A DNA stretch of 64,000 bases from assembly GCF_965638725.1 (NCBI RefSeq), contig NC_134950.1, forward strand, positions 3,968,101 through 4,032,100, read 5' to 3'. This document shows, piece by piece, positions 1 through 14,600 of this stretch. The notes beneath the pieces are model-generated. The model had not been told where the DNA came from, ran no database searches, and was given only the letters and a program-made list of their open reading frames with translations. How positions within the stretch are numbered: position 1 is the first letter of the stretch; every line of letters starts with the position of its first letter. A program made the position numbers and the translations under genes. The DNA is from Aptenodytes patagonicus. Lineage: Eukaryota; Chordata; Aves; Sphenisciformes; Spheniscidae.

Positions 1-2598
1 CTTTTCTTTATTCTTCTTTCTTCTAGCACTCCTATGAAACGTTAGGTAGTGAGCTTTCAGACCACCATGAAGTTTATTTATAACACATCAGTGAGAAGAT
101 AGAAACCAATTCATTGCATTTTCCTTATTCTGAAAAAAAAATTAGGGGTTTGCTTCCAAGGACCTTATGTGTTTTAGTTTACACTTAATTTTGTTTCATT
201 ACATGTCTGTCCTGTTTGGATGTCGCTGATGTGTTCTGCAGCTGTGGTAGTCTAACCTCACCAGTTGCTGAGCACTCTCTTCTCTCAGTAACTTGTCTGC
301 TTCTCATCAGAGTTATTTTGCGCTTTGAAGGATTGAGCCTGTATTTTGAAGAATTCCATTTTGTGCAATCACCACTGTAATGTGGAATATTATCTGCGTT
401 CTGATCAGTTTGGGATGAATTCCTATAGCTGTATATGCAAGCTCTGGTGCTGATAATGATTTCAGCAGTACTCGTGTGGCACCTTCTGCTGCACGCATCC
501 CCCAACAGTCATAGGAGGGCAACTTATTTTTATTTTATTTAGTTTCCCCGTACCCTGGTTGTTGCCTGATAGATTTCTGAGCTTGATTCTGCATTTTGAT
601 AGCTTTATGGCAACCAAGAAATATGGGCAGTGGAATTGTTGCTTTCATTTCAGAGTTAAAAACAGCAAACAATCCATCAACCTGTTTAGTCATCTGAGAT
701 TAACTAGCGGGATTTGGTGTATATATAAACAGATAATGTTCCAAGTTACAGAAGCAAATAAACAACATAAATTGGAACAATATGCTACTTAATTGTTAAC
801 AACCATTTTTGAAGAATTTGTTTAGTCTTGAGGCTTTGGGGCTAATCCGAATAGAATAGATACCTTTTACTAATGTAATATATGAGCTACACTGTATTAG
901 AAATTATCATCGTTAGAGCTTTGGGTGTGATGTATGAACTGAAACACTTGACAAAAGATGTGTTAAGATTGAAATTAATTCAACCACTGCATATCTTTTT
1001 TGAGGGGGACAGTATGTCCTCACTGTATATGCGATGCAGTTGTTGGTTAGGTTTTTTTATACAGTCTTTTTGTGTAAAATATGGATGTGCATACTAATGA
1101 CATTTGAACAAGTTGAATTTCATAGATACGGGGGTTTAAGTATCTCTTGTTACCTAGTTTTCTAATGATGACAACTGATTTTTTTTCTTCCAACAATTCA
1201 TTATGCAAGTTTCAGGTCTTTATAGGGCTTAAACTCCATTTTATTTATAGCCTTAAACTTCTACACGTTCTCAAATAATTCACAGATATCACAATTTGGA
1301 CTATGAGATTACTTGTATCTCACGGTGATTTCAGTTAGAAACGTAAGACAAAAAAAGATCCTGGTACAGAATGATAATGACATTTCTCATAAAGTGATGA
1401 TAAGATTCTGCAATCTCAAAGTAATGTGGTGGTCGCCTTTAACTGCCAGAAGGACTGAAGGAGCTCATTTGCAGAATGATGAGGTTTGGGGTTTTTTTCC
1501 CTTTTGGGTTATTTTTTCTCCTCCTGAAACACCCAGCAGCACTGTTCCTCATCAAATAAAAACCCAAATATACCTTTGGAGGTTAATATCAAACAAAATA
1601 ACAGGACATTTCTGCTTGGAAGATAAAAGTATGTTGTTCTGAGCAACATTTTCCAACATTACTTCTTTCAGTAGTGTGAAATTTCTATACCTATTCTGGC
1701 AAAAGGATGATCTGTTCAATGTGTGCAGAAAACCAGGCTCCTTTTCATGCAGTTTTTTGTGGTAGCACTGTCCGGATTTCTGGTGACTTTTCTCATGTAT
1801 TCCTGTGATTATACATCTCGTTTGTTTACGTGTAAAGTATTGCCCTTCTCCTGAAGGGGTAAAGCAAGGTAGTCAGATAAAGACTATTGAGAGCTGTTCT
1901 TTAGCTGTCCTTTCTGATAGGAGCTAGTTCTGTCTTGTTTTTTCTTGGCTGGGAATGGGTTGCAAAACAAAGCATGGATAATGAAGCGACCATGGAGTTC
2001 AGAATATGATCAAAAGCACCTTCCATGTTGAGGCAGTTAATTACACAGACGTTAATTATCAAAACTAACTTCAGTCCTCAGAATAACACATGGAAATATT
2101 CATGCTAAACAAACCAGTTTGATTTGTGTTCTGACTGAAGCAAAAGGATTTACTTTTGGGAGCAGTCACAAAAGCAACAAATTAATAGCAAAACTTTATG
2201 TACTGCCGATTGTGAACTTAGAAACAGTGCTATATTTGCACATGGAAACTTGATTTAAGAATTATGTTCTTAGCTGATGTCTTCTCTAGAGTTAAACAGC
2301 ACAGAGCAGGTCATTTAGTGCAAGCAATTAAATATGCACAAAGAATTCACAGAGCAAGCATTATTTATTGACATACCAAGCACACAATTCAGCTGCTTCC
2401 ATTTCCAAGCAACAGTGGAGGAAAACTTAATTTTAATTGTTTAAAAAAATGTTAGTTGTTTTAGAATATTTATTTCAGGGGGTTTTTTTAGCTTGCTTTT
2501 GTGGTGCACCACCTGTAAATGTTTGTCTCACCCAAGAGTAATTTTCTGATCATAGTTTTCTGTTTCTAAAGACTCTAAAACTTCCTTTACATTTACAG
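1..2598 (+). other. PTK2: PTK2 intron, 3' part (window starts inside it)
   Basis: AT-rich intronic sequence upstream of the first recognisable PTK2 exon. I looked for the preceding exon, which should end in Ala-Pro-Pro-Lys and carries the start codon of the short FRNK isoform, and did not find it; it must lie upstream of the window. Short open frames here have no recognisable protein content. A normal polypyrimidine tract and AG acceptor end the intron at 2598. Confidence 0.8.
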
Positions 2599-2685
2599 CC
2601 CAGTAGGCCTGGTTACCCCAGTCCGAGATCCAGTGAAGGGTTTTATCCAAGTCCACAGCATATGGTACAGCCAAATCATTACCAG
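2599..2685 (+). CDS. PTK2: PTK2 exon, FAK residues 715-743
   Basis: 29 codons in phase 0, from [14 protein letters not shown] to NHYQ. It completes proline-rich motif 1 (the Pro-Ser-Arg-Pro end of the p130Cas SH3 site). It contains Ser722 and Ser732, which are GSK3 and CDK5/ROCK sites in studied FAK proteins. The acceptor is ttacag and the donor gtatta. Confidence 0.96.
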
Positions 2686-5600
2686 GTATTACATTTAACA
2701 CTGTGCATGTATTTTTTCAAATGTGGGGTTTATAACTCAGTTGCAGCTGGTGGGATTGATTCACTTCTTACGCAGGTTATTTGCATTCTGTTCTGTTAAA
2801 TGGTTTTTGTTTTACATCAGAACAAACCCCGAACTCAACCTGGTAGGTTTACTCCAGATGGCAAATGCTTCCATATCTGATACGGTGCTCAGATTCCTAA
2901 AACTACAATGAAACACATCATTTTCGTATTTATTGAAGGAATGTGGTATTCATGTTAACATTCGTGCTAAGCTATAAAATTACTTGCCTTATAAAATGGC
3001 ACTAACTGGTGGACTTTCCTTGGGCTTATTGATACTCTGCTCCCTGATGATTCTCTGAAACAGTTTTATTTTCTGTTGGCTGATAGCCACCTTTAGATCT
3101 ACCACATCGTATCCTCACAGGTTTTGCTTTTCTTCCTAATGGTGCTGAAGAAATTTAAAACAAAAGTTTGTCATGAAAGTACTTTAAGCATTCTTGGGTT
3201 TGTTCAAAGCTACAGCCGTATACAGCAGTCTCGGTCGAGACTTTTTTTTTTTTTCCATGGAGAGGGGGAGGTTTTCATTGTTTTAATGAGTACTTCAGAC
3301 TCATTTTCCTGTGGAGAAGTTTTCAGGCTGCGCAGCTAAGCACACTAATTACATGCTGTCACTCAAGACTTAAGTTTGTAACATACACTATGGGGGTACA
3401 TTTTTATATGGCTCTGTAGAGTGATGTGTGCAGGCTCCTATTAACTTGAATATGAGCTGTGCATGTGTAGCTCTTACAGATGTATCAATAGGTTTATTTT
3501 TGTTCATCAGAGGACTTTGATCTTCTTGGGTGCAGAGGTTAAAACATACTTTCTAATGCTGCTGTTTTGATAAGCATCCTCAAATAGTTATAGTTCTCCT
3601 CAAAAGTTACAGTTATATTTCTATATATTTATATATAGTTATAGTTATCCTAAAGTAATTATGTTATGATACGCATCCTCAAAGACTTAAAAAAGAGGGT
3701 TTGTGTCATATTTTGGCTTGGCTTCCTTCTTCTGATGTTGCTTCCCCTCCTCCTCCCTCTCAGTGACTGCTTGAATTTAGTCATTTCTGTGCTCTCATAT
3801 TTGCTCCCTTGCAGGGGGGAAGCTATTAATTATGGGGAAGCATAGGTCTTAATATAACTCTTTTTTCCTTTTTTCTCCCCACCCCCCAAGGTGTCTGGCT
3901 ACCCTGGTTCTCATGGGATACCAGCCATGGCAGGCAGCATTTATCCTGGGCAGGCTTCTCTCTTGGATCAAGCAGATTCCTGGAATCATCGGCCTCAGGA
4001 AATATCAGTGTGGCAACCAAACATGGAGGTATCGTGAACTGACACATCTGTTGTTGCACTCTGTACAGTAAATACACTTTTTTATTATTTAGGTACATCT
4101 GGAGATTATTGTAGGAAAATTGTTTCTCTGGTATTTTTTAAATTGCCTTACCGCAGTGGGATGGGAGTAATGACTGAATTCTGTTATTTTTGAAACAAAT
4201 CCTCCTATGTGAGGTTGGGAATAAAGTGTACTCTTTACACAAATTCTTGATGAAGTTATTACTACTTACTATCTTAACTAAGTGAGCGATAGCAAATATT
4301 TTGTGTTTGTTAAAAGAAGGCTTTACTGAAACTTAGTGCTGTTAAAAGAGATGGGAACATTCATGTAAAAAACTGTAGTATCATTACCGTTTAAAAATAC
4401 CTCTTGTGGGAGATGTCCAGCATAGCTAAAGTATTTGAGGCTTCTCCGTAACTTATCCAGAACAAAAAATGAACTGATCTATGATCAGCATAAGAAGGAC
4501 ACAGACCTGTTGGAGCGGGTCCAGAGGAGGGTCACAAAAATGATCAGGGGGCTGGAACACCTCTGCTATGAAGAAAGGCTGAGAGAGTTGGGGTTGTTCA
4601 GCCTAGAGAAGAGAAGGCTCCGGGGAGACCTTAATGCAGCCTATTAGTACTTAAAGGGGGCTTCTAAAAAGAGGGCGGCAGACTTTTTAGCAGGGCCTGT
4701 TGCGACAGGACAAGGGGGAATGGCTTTAAACTGAAGGGGGGTAGATTTAGACTAGGTATAAGAAAGAAATCTTTCATGCTGAGGGTGGTGAAACACTGGC
4801 ACAGGTTGCCCAGAGAGGTGGTGGATGCCCCATCCCTGGAAACATTCCAGGTCAGGTTGGACAGGGCTCTGAGCAACCTGATCTAGTTGAAGATGTCCCT
4901 GCCCACGGCAGGGGGGTTGGACTAGATGACCTTTAGAGGTCCCTTCCAACCCAAACTATTCTATGATTCTGTGATCCGATGAAAACTGTTCTTGAGTTGT
5001 ATTCTTGTTAGGTGCTTTTCAACCTGTCATGATTGCACAGAGCTGCTGCAAGGAACATCAAATTAATTCCCCCTCTAACCTTCCATCATTTTTTTCCTGT
5101 TCTCCTCCAATATTTTGTACTTTTTTCATTCCGTTTTATCCTTCCACAAAGACTCACTTCGTGCAGCTTCTGTCTTACATCCATTTCCTCTCTAACCAAT
5201 GCTCTATTCCCTGTGCCTCTGATAAACCTCAGTTATCACTTAAATGTTTACTTGTTAAATACAGGTGAGCAGATAGGTGTCTCAGTCTCAGTCAGACGGC
5301 AGTCTTGCTGCCGTGCTGTTGTTGTTAACACTGTATATAGTTGAGGGTTGTAGTGCCAAGTAGTTCAACATCCCTGTAGGTTATTGACTGTAGAAACAAC
5401 TTAGTCTAACTATGTCGTGCTTGAATAAAGTGTTGGTGGAAGCATATAGAATCATAGAATGGTTTGGGTTGGAAGGGACCTTAAAGATCATCTAGTTCCA
5501 ACCCCCTTGCCGTGGGCAGGGACACCTTCCACTAGACCAGGTTGCTCAAAGCCCCGTCCAACCTGGTCTCGAACACTTCCAGGGATGGGGCATCCACAAC

Positions 5601-8600
5601 TTCTCTGGGCAACCTGTTCCAGTGCCTCACCACCCTCACAGTGAAGAATTTCTTCCTTGTATCTAATCTAAATCTACCCTCTTTCAGTTTAAAGCCATTA
5701 CCCCTTGTGTTATCAGTACCTGCCCTTGTAAAAAGTCCCTCTCCAGCTTTCTTGTAGGCCCCCTTCAGGTACTGGAAGGCTGCTATAAAGTCTCCCCGGA
5801 GCCTTGTCTTCTCCAGGCTGAAGAACCCCAACTCTCTCAGCCTGTCTTCACAGCAGAGGTGTTCCAGCCCTCTCATGGCCTTCATGGCCCTCCTCTGGAC
5901 TCGCTCCAACAGGTCCGTGTCCTTCTTATGTTGGGGGCCCCAAAGCTGAACGCAGTACTCCAGATGTGGTCTCAGCAGAGCGGAGTAGAGGGAGAGAATC
6001 ACCTCCCTCGACCTGCTGGTCACGCTTCTTTTGATGCAGCCCAGGATACAGTTGGCTTTCTGGGCTGCAAGCGCACATTGCCGGGTCACACTGAGTTTCT
6101 CATCAACCAACACCCCCAAGTCCCTCTCCTCAGGGCTGCTCTCAATCCATTCTCCTCCCAGCCTATATTTGTGCTTGGGATTGCCCCGACCCATGTGGAG
6201 GACCTTGCACTTGGCCTTGTTGAACTTCATGAGGTTCGCACAGGCCCACCTGTCAAGGTCCCTTCCCTCCAGTGTGTCGACCGCACCACACAGCTTGGTG
6301 TCGTCAGCAAACTTGCTGAGGGTGCACTCAATCCCACTGTCCATGTCACCAACAAAGATGTTAAACAGCACCAGTCCCACTACCGACCCCTGAGGAACGC
6401 CACTTACCACTGGTCTCCACTTGGACATTGAGCTGTTGACTGCAACTCTTTGAGTGTGACCATCTGGCCAATTCTTTATCCATCAAGTGGTCCATCTGTC
6501 AAATCCATGTCTCTCCAATTTAGAGACAAGGATACGAATGCTTCGCATGTGTTCGTAATAATAAGTTACAGCCAAAGTTTTCACAAAAGCTTTGGAAGTT
6601 GGTTACCTAAAAACAATCTCAGTGAAGTTTGCTACCAAACTCCCCTTGGCTTCTTTAAGAATACTAATTTATACACTACTTGCTAATGATTTCCAGACAG
6701 CATTGGGATATGTTATATTCAGTATTGTAAGCTTAAGACATGCATAAAAACTTATTCAAAAATCATTAAAAATGTTTTTGTGACATGCTTTGCAAGTGTC
6801 AGCTAAAACTGAAAAGCATATTTGTTTTGGGTAAAAAATGTATCTTGTGGCTTTTAACAACCGGATAGTTACATTATTGCTCAAGGCCAAGAAAAAGGAA
6901 TTAATAAATCCGTTTTTGTTGTCCAACTTAAATGAAGTGCAATATATGAAGTGACAACGTTGCTGAAAAACAGACCAGAATTTTTCAAATCTTTTTGGTT
7001 CCAGTGATTAGGAGCAAGGCAGATAAAATGTCTGTAGTTGGAAACAGTTTCTTCTGATGGTCTGCTTCAGTTTATAAGGAGTTGAAGGAACTCTGCTTGA
7101 CTGCTGTTGTGCATTTGGGCTTTAAAAAAATCTGTTCTTTTATAATCTATAAGTTCTTGCAGCTGTTTATACAAATTTTAAGTTGTGAGACTGAATAAAC
7201 TTACTCTGTTTTGTAGGATTCGGGCACTTTGGACATACGAGGAATGGGCCAGGTTCTACCCACACATCTCATGGAGGAAAGATTGATACGACAACAACAA
7301 GAGATGGAAGAAGATCAGCGCTGGCTTGAAAAAGAGGAACGATTCCTGGTAATACTTCGTTTCATAGTGCTTCTTAATTCATTCTGATCTTTCTTTTTTT
7401 ATTGCAGCTTGCTAAAACTGATCACTGCTGTAAAATGAGAGCATTTACTGAACTTAAGAGTTGCTACCAAAATGTAGGTTTGGAAACAGTTTTTAAATTA
7501 AGTGTTCAGCTAGTGAGTGAGTCCTGTATTATAAATACCTCGAACAGCTGGGCTTTTTAGTCAGTCTCACTTTATCCAGTTGAGTATTTATATGTGGGAA
7601 GTTGTGGGTATAATTCTGTGCCAATCTGGAGATTGCCTGTTTGTTCTTAAGGAGATAGATCTGTGCGTACTCTACCCCTAAAAAAGTGATAATCATCGGC
7701 CATCTAACAACCCTGACTGTAGTAAGAGTTGTAAGCTGTCTTACACTGGAGGAATAATGAGACACATTAGTGGGAAGAAATAATTTGAGAGAACTTTGTG
7801 AGGTGGGGAAAAAGCTCTGAACATCACCAGGAGGAGAAAGAAGAGATGCATTGGTAATGGGATCTTCTGTTGCTGTTTCTCTGCAGTTCCATGTTTTCTT
7901 CTTGTCAGTGCCACTGGTGTATGTTTTTTATTTCAACTCTGGCTTCCCAGTTGTCAAAAGCCAAGTTCTGTGTTAAAGTTCTCCTACTGGAGACTGATGG
8001 CTACAGGTACAGCAGAAGATGGTAGTAGCATATTACTCTGTATAGGCTCATGCTGGGGAGCCTATAGGTATGTGAGCCTCATTTGACAGGTGGATAATTT
8101 ACAGTGGTGTGGTATGGGTTGTGACAAACAGTCGCATGTTTGGTATTAAGCGTATTTCAAGGAGTGTTTCAGTTTGGAAGCCTTCTATGTTGTACGTAGT
8201 TACAAAACATGCCTGTATAAATGCAGGTGCCATAGGTTTGTTACAGGAGGTGAGTTTGAATAAATACGTTCTCTGTTTAAAGCAGATGATGATAATGGTC
8301 TATGGTTTCTGTAAGTGTTCTCTGCACTGTCTGGAGCTGGTCTCCAGGAAAATCTTAGTTGTACAGATGAATTATTTTTATTTTAGACACCAAAGTTGCT
8401 GGTCGTGATTGTCTCACAGAACTTGAAACAGTCTTTTAGGGATCTTGAAGCCAGGACATTGAGTTCCTTTAAAATGAGAATTTATGCTTTATTCTACAGG
8501 AAGCCAGTGGGCGGGAATGGAGAACAGATCTTGTACATAGACAATGTTACCAAGACCTTATTCCTTGCCAATTGAATTGTCTTAGTCTCTCAGGGGTTTA

Positions 8601-11600
8601 GTTAATGTATGGTATTCAGAACTGTTCAGAACAGCTGATGGCTGTGAAGACAACCAAGGTAGGATAAATCTCTACTAGCTCTTGAGAGCTACTGATAGAT
8701 GCCCCCATGTCCAGTACATGTTCTAGCCAAGATCCAGGTTGCACCAGAGTTAAGATGTTACTTTTGATTAAAGGATGTTGAAGCTTGCTTTTGGCTGGTT
8801 TCCTTGTAAGTGCACTTGGGAATTTGCGGTTTGCCATTGGACGACCGTAAAGAAACCACTGTACCCAGATTGCTTTGTACAATTCATTACAAGCTGAAGA
8901 GAGGGAGGGGAAGGGAAAATTTCTTCCCTAATTTAGGCATTAGCTTTTCCAGTCTTGAGTGGCACCAGTTGCTTGTGACTTTCACAAGCCCAGGAGGTCA
9001 ACTTGATCCCATTGTTGGTTAAAACTTTCAAGATGGTCAAGAACTTTTTGAGGAATTAATATGCTTACTGAGAATGAGGCTTTGTGATTTCAGGTGGCAG
9101 TAGATTGTGTGGGAACTTTCTGCAGAAAACTTTCTGACCTTTCTGAACTTTCTGGCTTTTTCTGCAGAATAGATGATAATTATTTGTAGTGTTTTTTATT
9201 CTGTTTTGATTCAGCCTCTGGACCATTAGAATGTTTACCGTCCCCCAGATTGCTGCTTGAGGAGGGACTTGCTGATTTTTCTTTTGATCTGTAATACAGT
9301 CTTAGCATATGTTTGGAAAGAAATTACTGTGTTTTCATTATGTGTTAGTTTTTATTGCAACACCCTACTGAAAGGAGAACTAGCACTGATGAACTTGTGA
9401 GCAGCTATACAGCTCTGCAGCTTTGCCAGAGCTGGATTTGGTTGATGTAAAACCTCAGAAGGTTAAAAAGGCAAAAAGCAGCGAAAGTTTGAGTGGAAGT
9501 AAGCATGAATTTAAATGGCCAAAATGAGGAACTGGAATCCATAAGAGACTTCAGTTCTTTTTCTTCCCACATAAACATTTTGACTATACAGACTTTGGGG
9601 TGTATACTTGAATGCCTGTTACAGATTTATACACTGTGTCAAAAGCTAAACAAGCTAATGATAGCCACAGGGTGTATTTGAACCCATAGCAGGATGTATG
9701 TCAGAGGAATCTTCAGTTTATAGATGGACCTTTCTTGGAAAAGGAATGTGGTTTAGCCCTGAAGAAATCAAGATGGTAGAAAAGTCACTGTGGGGAGTCA
9801 CTTTTGGAGGCCTTGCAGATCTCCTGAAGGATATCCGCAATTCATACGCGAGAGTCCAAACACAGGTCCAGTGTAGAAATAATTCATATATTACATGCAC
9901 ACACTTCTTGCCCCGTGTCCTTTAGTGAGTGACTAGTGACATTTCTTCTCTTGGGAGAAGGGCCTTCCCTAATTTCACTCCAGGTGATTTAGAGGGGAGA
10001 AGCAACTTAATTTTTTCAAAATTGATGCTATGTCTCTCACTTGCTTTGAGACGCCTTTCTGCACTAAACTTCAGATTTTGATAAAATTGTTTTGCTGAAG
10101 CGTGGCTCTCCCTTGCCTGCTAGAGGCAGGTTTCAGAAGAATATTTTTCCTTTTGAGCACAGAGAACAATAGAGAGAGTAGAGCCAGATCTTAATTTTTA
10201 ACTTATGTAGCTAAACAGGGTAGCGTTCTCAGTTAAAACTGGCTACTTTCAAAAGCTGCTTTATTTACACAGTCTTCAGGCTCCTACAGTTTATCTCACT
10301 TCTACTATTGAGAATTGGACTCACAGGGGAGTAACTGCAAATCATTTAATGTAAGACACTGCAAGGAGAAGAAAAATCCTCAGTGGGGTTTCTGTTAGTA
10401 CAATTTTTGTTTCCCCAGAGTAACACCAACTTGCTCATGACTTGAAATCTATTGCTGCTTCTACAGGGAAAAAATACAACTCAAAGCATGTTAATACAAG
10501 TATGAACAGCACCAATGCTGTGTTTGCTAGAAGAGACACCTCAGATGAAGAATTAAATTGCAATGGCATTGAAAGGGAAATTTGCCAGGCTTTGAAGAGA
10601 TTGTTATCTGTGTAAGCGGTTTGCCTGAAACTGGTCCTTTGAGAACATGTGACTAGTCAATACTTGAAAGGAGATAGAAATTTTGTTTGCAAGCTGCAGC
10701 TTTAACAGAATCCAGAATTCTGAATTCTGCTGAAAAAAGAGAAAGCAAACAGATCTCTTCATGGGAAGCTCCTGAATGAAAATAAATCTGTTGTGTAAAA
10801 ACTGAAGAGTAAAGAAGTGTTGAATTTTAAATTGTACTGAAAATATCCATTGGGAAGTGAGAAGAGAACTGGGGGGAGGGGGGGAACGACGACACACTTT
10901 TTTTCCAGGACTGACGCTCCCTCCCACCCCCTGATAGGGAGGGGATGTTGCACACTAGTCTGGTAGCTTTAATGGACACTGATTAAACTTGTGGGCTTTC
11001 ATGCTTATGATAAAATTGCTTTGGATATCAGCATCTCCAGGAACGAGGACAGAAATATCTGAATTATTTTTGAGGAAGCTGAAGCAAAGACAAAGCATTA
11101 CTGCACTTAAAGCTTGATAGAGGTAACTAACTATAGAAGATAGTGTCTGTCCAGGACATATGCAGGTGGAGGGGTGAGATGGCTGCAGTACAAACATGTT
11201 ACATCAAACAAGTGGATGTCTGTTTGGCCTTCTATGTAAGGAAACTTACTGTTAGGTATTTTTAGGTGCTGCAGTCCTGAGGACTGACTTTTTCATTCAT
11301 CATTTATATCCTGTGATGTTTAGACCTCAGCAGACAAGCAGAATCACAAGAAATTAATTAAGTTCTCATTCTACACTTTCTCCTGAGGTTTTTTTATCAT
11401 ATGGGTATTTCCACCCCAAAAAATAAAATTGATGAAGATTAATCAAGATTTTACTTGCACATAGTGCATAGCATATAGAATCCAAACAAACACCCTCTAT
11501 CCCCAAAAGCAGTGCTCCATAATTGCGAATGGCCTCTCTGCTGCTGGCACTTGCAGCTCACTGTAACTAAAAGATTTGGCCCATTACCCTGCAGTCTGGC

Positions 11601-14600
11601 ATGCATGCTGCGATACTTGCACTTACGTCCAGCATGCTGGCTTTCCTTTACAGTATTTGCGCACACAGAAAATCAGCCCATAAGGATCAAATTACTCCAT
11701 TAGGGCCACAGCATGTGTACGTTAATCTTCCAGCCCTGACTTCTTGTGTGTAGAATTAATTTAAAAGCAAATCAATTAATTCATTGAGTTAAAATCACTT
11801 TTAAAGGCCCCCTGAGGATGCTTTTATTTGTTTTGACAGTAGTTTGGAACTGCCAAAAACTATCCTGATATTTAATTTTTTTTAATTGGTTCTAGGAGAG
11901 AGTATACTTTCTGTATTTTAATATGGAGTTTGACCTAAAAGGAGAATCGCCTGTAACCCCAGATAGGAAACCAATGGTGGTGGCGATGCCATGAGAGAGC
12001 CTACTGAACTGGTAGCTAGTTAGTTTGCTTCACAGAAGTTGTGGGAAAGAAACCGTGTCGTTCTGTGTCTTTTCAAGGTGACCTTTTAAGTTCAGCAGTA
12101 TGGTGAAGTTAGTGATTTTTATGCTGTAACTTTTGGCACTGTTGCTGACTATCTCTGAATGTTTTGCAGAATGCTTTTCTTCTTTTGGGCCTGTTTAATT
12201 ACCTGCTTCCTCATTTATATTTAGTTTCCAGTTTGAACCTTTCTTTGTGGCTGTATTGATGTTATGTGGCATTGTTTTTAATTATATAAAATAAAGATAT
12301 ATATGTGCATGCCTTTTAGTAACTCCTCAGCAGACAGAGCAGTGTTGTGCTAAGAAATTTATAGTCCTTTTCTGTGATAGGTTAAGAAGAAATAACTCAC
12401 ATAGTTTCCTTATCATGTTTGGTTTTGTTTTTTTCTGAAATTCCCACATAGTTGTGGTTTTGTCCTATTTTGACACTGAGAACTGCAATTCAAATATAAT
12501 TGATGTGAACTGTTGCTAAAATAAGATTTTAATTTTTAGCCTGAGAAAATCCCACCAAGACATTACCATTTGGCATGTCCTGAGAATGTCAAGACTTACA
12601 TGTTCTTTTATTAGTGAGTAACCAGAAATACTGGAAATAAAGTAGATTATGTTCCAGTTTGTCAACATATGCATCCTGTCTGAAAAGTCCTCTTGACGTT
12701 TCCAAAGATTTCAGATAGTAGACTATTTATTAGGAAAAAATCCATTTACTTTTGAAGGATTTTGATTTTCTGCAAGATTTTAATAACATACAGTTCCTCC
12801 CTTAAATATGTATCTGTAGTGAATATAATAGTAAGTAGAAAAGGCTTTGCTTAAACTTGCATTTTAGTTTAGTACAGTTGGCACTTTCACACACAAAAAA
12901 AAATTCAGAGCACTACGGTTTGTATGCTTGAGAAGTCCCACCATACTATGAGTATGAAACACATTTGAAAATGATTTGTCATCATGGTCACTGTTTAGCT
13001 TCAACGCTTGAAAAACATACTCACAAGCGCCAACTGTTTCAGGTAAAAGCAGAAATCCTACGTCTCCAATATCCCAAAGGCTTCATTTTCTGAAACAGTC
13101 TTACACTGTTAAGAGAGTGTTAAGCAGGGCCTTTGTAGACATACACTCTTACTAGCTACGTTCAACTTGGGGGCTTCACAATCAAGTGGATGTCTTGAGG
13201 GTTTTCCCCCCTCCAACTCATCTCCCTGTTGTATATACACCCTCAATACAGTTGTGCTCCAACAAGTGCCAGAAATGTTCTCCATAAACGCACGCACGCT
13301 GAACACACCTCAGCACCCACCACCCAGTTTCCAGCCCCTTTAGCTGCCTCTTGGAAAGGATCATTTCTGTCCAGCCAAGAAGCTCTGTATATCTAATGGT
13401 ACGCCCAGTACCAGGACAGGAGAATCATTCAGAGGAGTCTTTGCGGTTTTGGAAGGGCTGCCATGGAGGTATAGGGCCATAGCAGGGACTGGAAAGATGG
13501 AAGGGTGTGCTTTGGGACTGTAAAATGGTGTGTAAAGTACAGAACAGGTCAGTTCTGGTGTGAGGCTTATTTTTGACCTAGAGAATGTTGCATTAAACAC
13601 ATCTGAAGGACCTCGGTATTAAAAATTGAGCAATGCATTTCTATGTAATGCCAGCACGAGGGGCTAAAATTAAAGCTTTTATCGCTGTAGAAGCATAAGA
13701 GTTGCTGCTAAATAATATTTAAAAATACAATGGGAGTTTGATCTTAGATATCACATTTCCTGTAAAATAGTTTGTCTTTTGGAATTTCCACAGCTATACA
13801 AATGAATAAATCAGAATATCATTTACTAAAATGGGAGTTGTTAAAATCTATTAGAACACAATCAAGTTGCTACAAATATATTTGGGCCTCCTCTTAGTCA
13901 TTGGGCACAAAAGTGTGTTGAATATTTCTCTGTTGTTCCTTGTGTTCCTAACTATCCAAGTTTTGATGGGGCAGAGGGAAAAGAAAATGTCGGAGAAGTT
14001 GAAAGGGCTTGCGTTTATGTACCACTAAAGATATTCAGGCCTTATTTCTAAGATATTTCTAAATATGCAGGTTGCTGAGATGCAGGTGGGTTGTGTAGCT
14101 GTACAAACTGCTTGTGGACCCTCTGGTTTGCCATTACCCATTGGCACTTGGTATCTTCGTTTTCAGATCAGGTTCTTGATGAACCTGAGATGCCTGGGCA
14201 ACATCGTTGCCTTCCACAGCTTTGCTTGCATGGGGGTGGTCAACAGGCCTCGGTATTTTTGTTGGCAATGTGTGAAGCAAGTGTTTGTCAAGTTAATAAT
14301 ACTCATTTTAGTAATATTTTATGTGTATTTACAACCTTTCTGTGAAACGATTCTTAGACTGTAGCTAGGTGGTTGTATACTGGTCGCATACGTAATGTCC
14401 TGAAGTCCACTCGTATGCTGCACGTTTGCTGCTGGTGGTGACTTGGGTAATTGAATTGTTGCTGTGATATGAAGTTGTATAATTGCACGTTTGGAGAGTT
14501 TAGATGCTGAAAGCGAGGACCTTGTTAGTAAGACAAGGAGGGGAGGAGATGGATATTATGTCTGTTAATTTATCTTTTTTCTTACAATACTAGGAAAAAA

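Larger units (their letters stand above)
4029..7216 (+). other. PTK2: PTK2 intron containing two inverted CR1 fragments
   Basis: Intron of 3.2 kb. It holds a + strand CR1 3' fragment (4486-4976) and a - strand CR1 fragment (5449-6534), listed separately. The rest is unremarkable AT-rich DNA. Confidence 0.85.

Noticed and set aside
1-2598. Exon with the FRNK start codon (the exon before residue 715)
   Set aside because: Searched for by its expected wording in all three + frames and not found; it must lie upstream of the window.
3600-3665. AT-rich repeat considered as a microsatellite or origin-like element
   Set aside because: Units are irregular and short; it is ordinary AT-rich intron sequence.
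5859-6431. 190-codon plus-strand frame
   Set aside because: It is the antisense shadow of the CR1 reverse-transcriptase frame on the minus strand.
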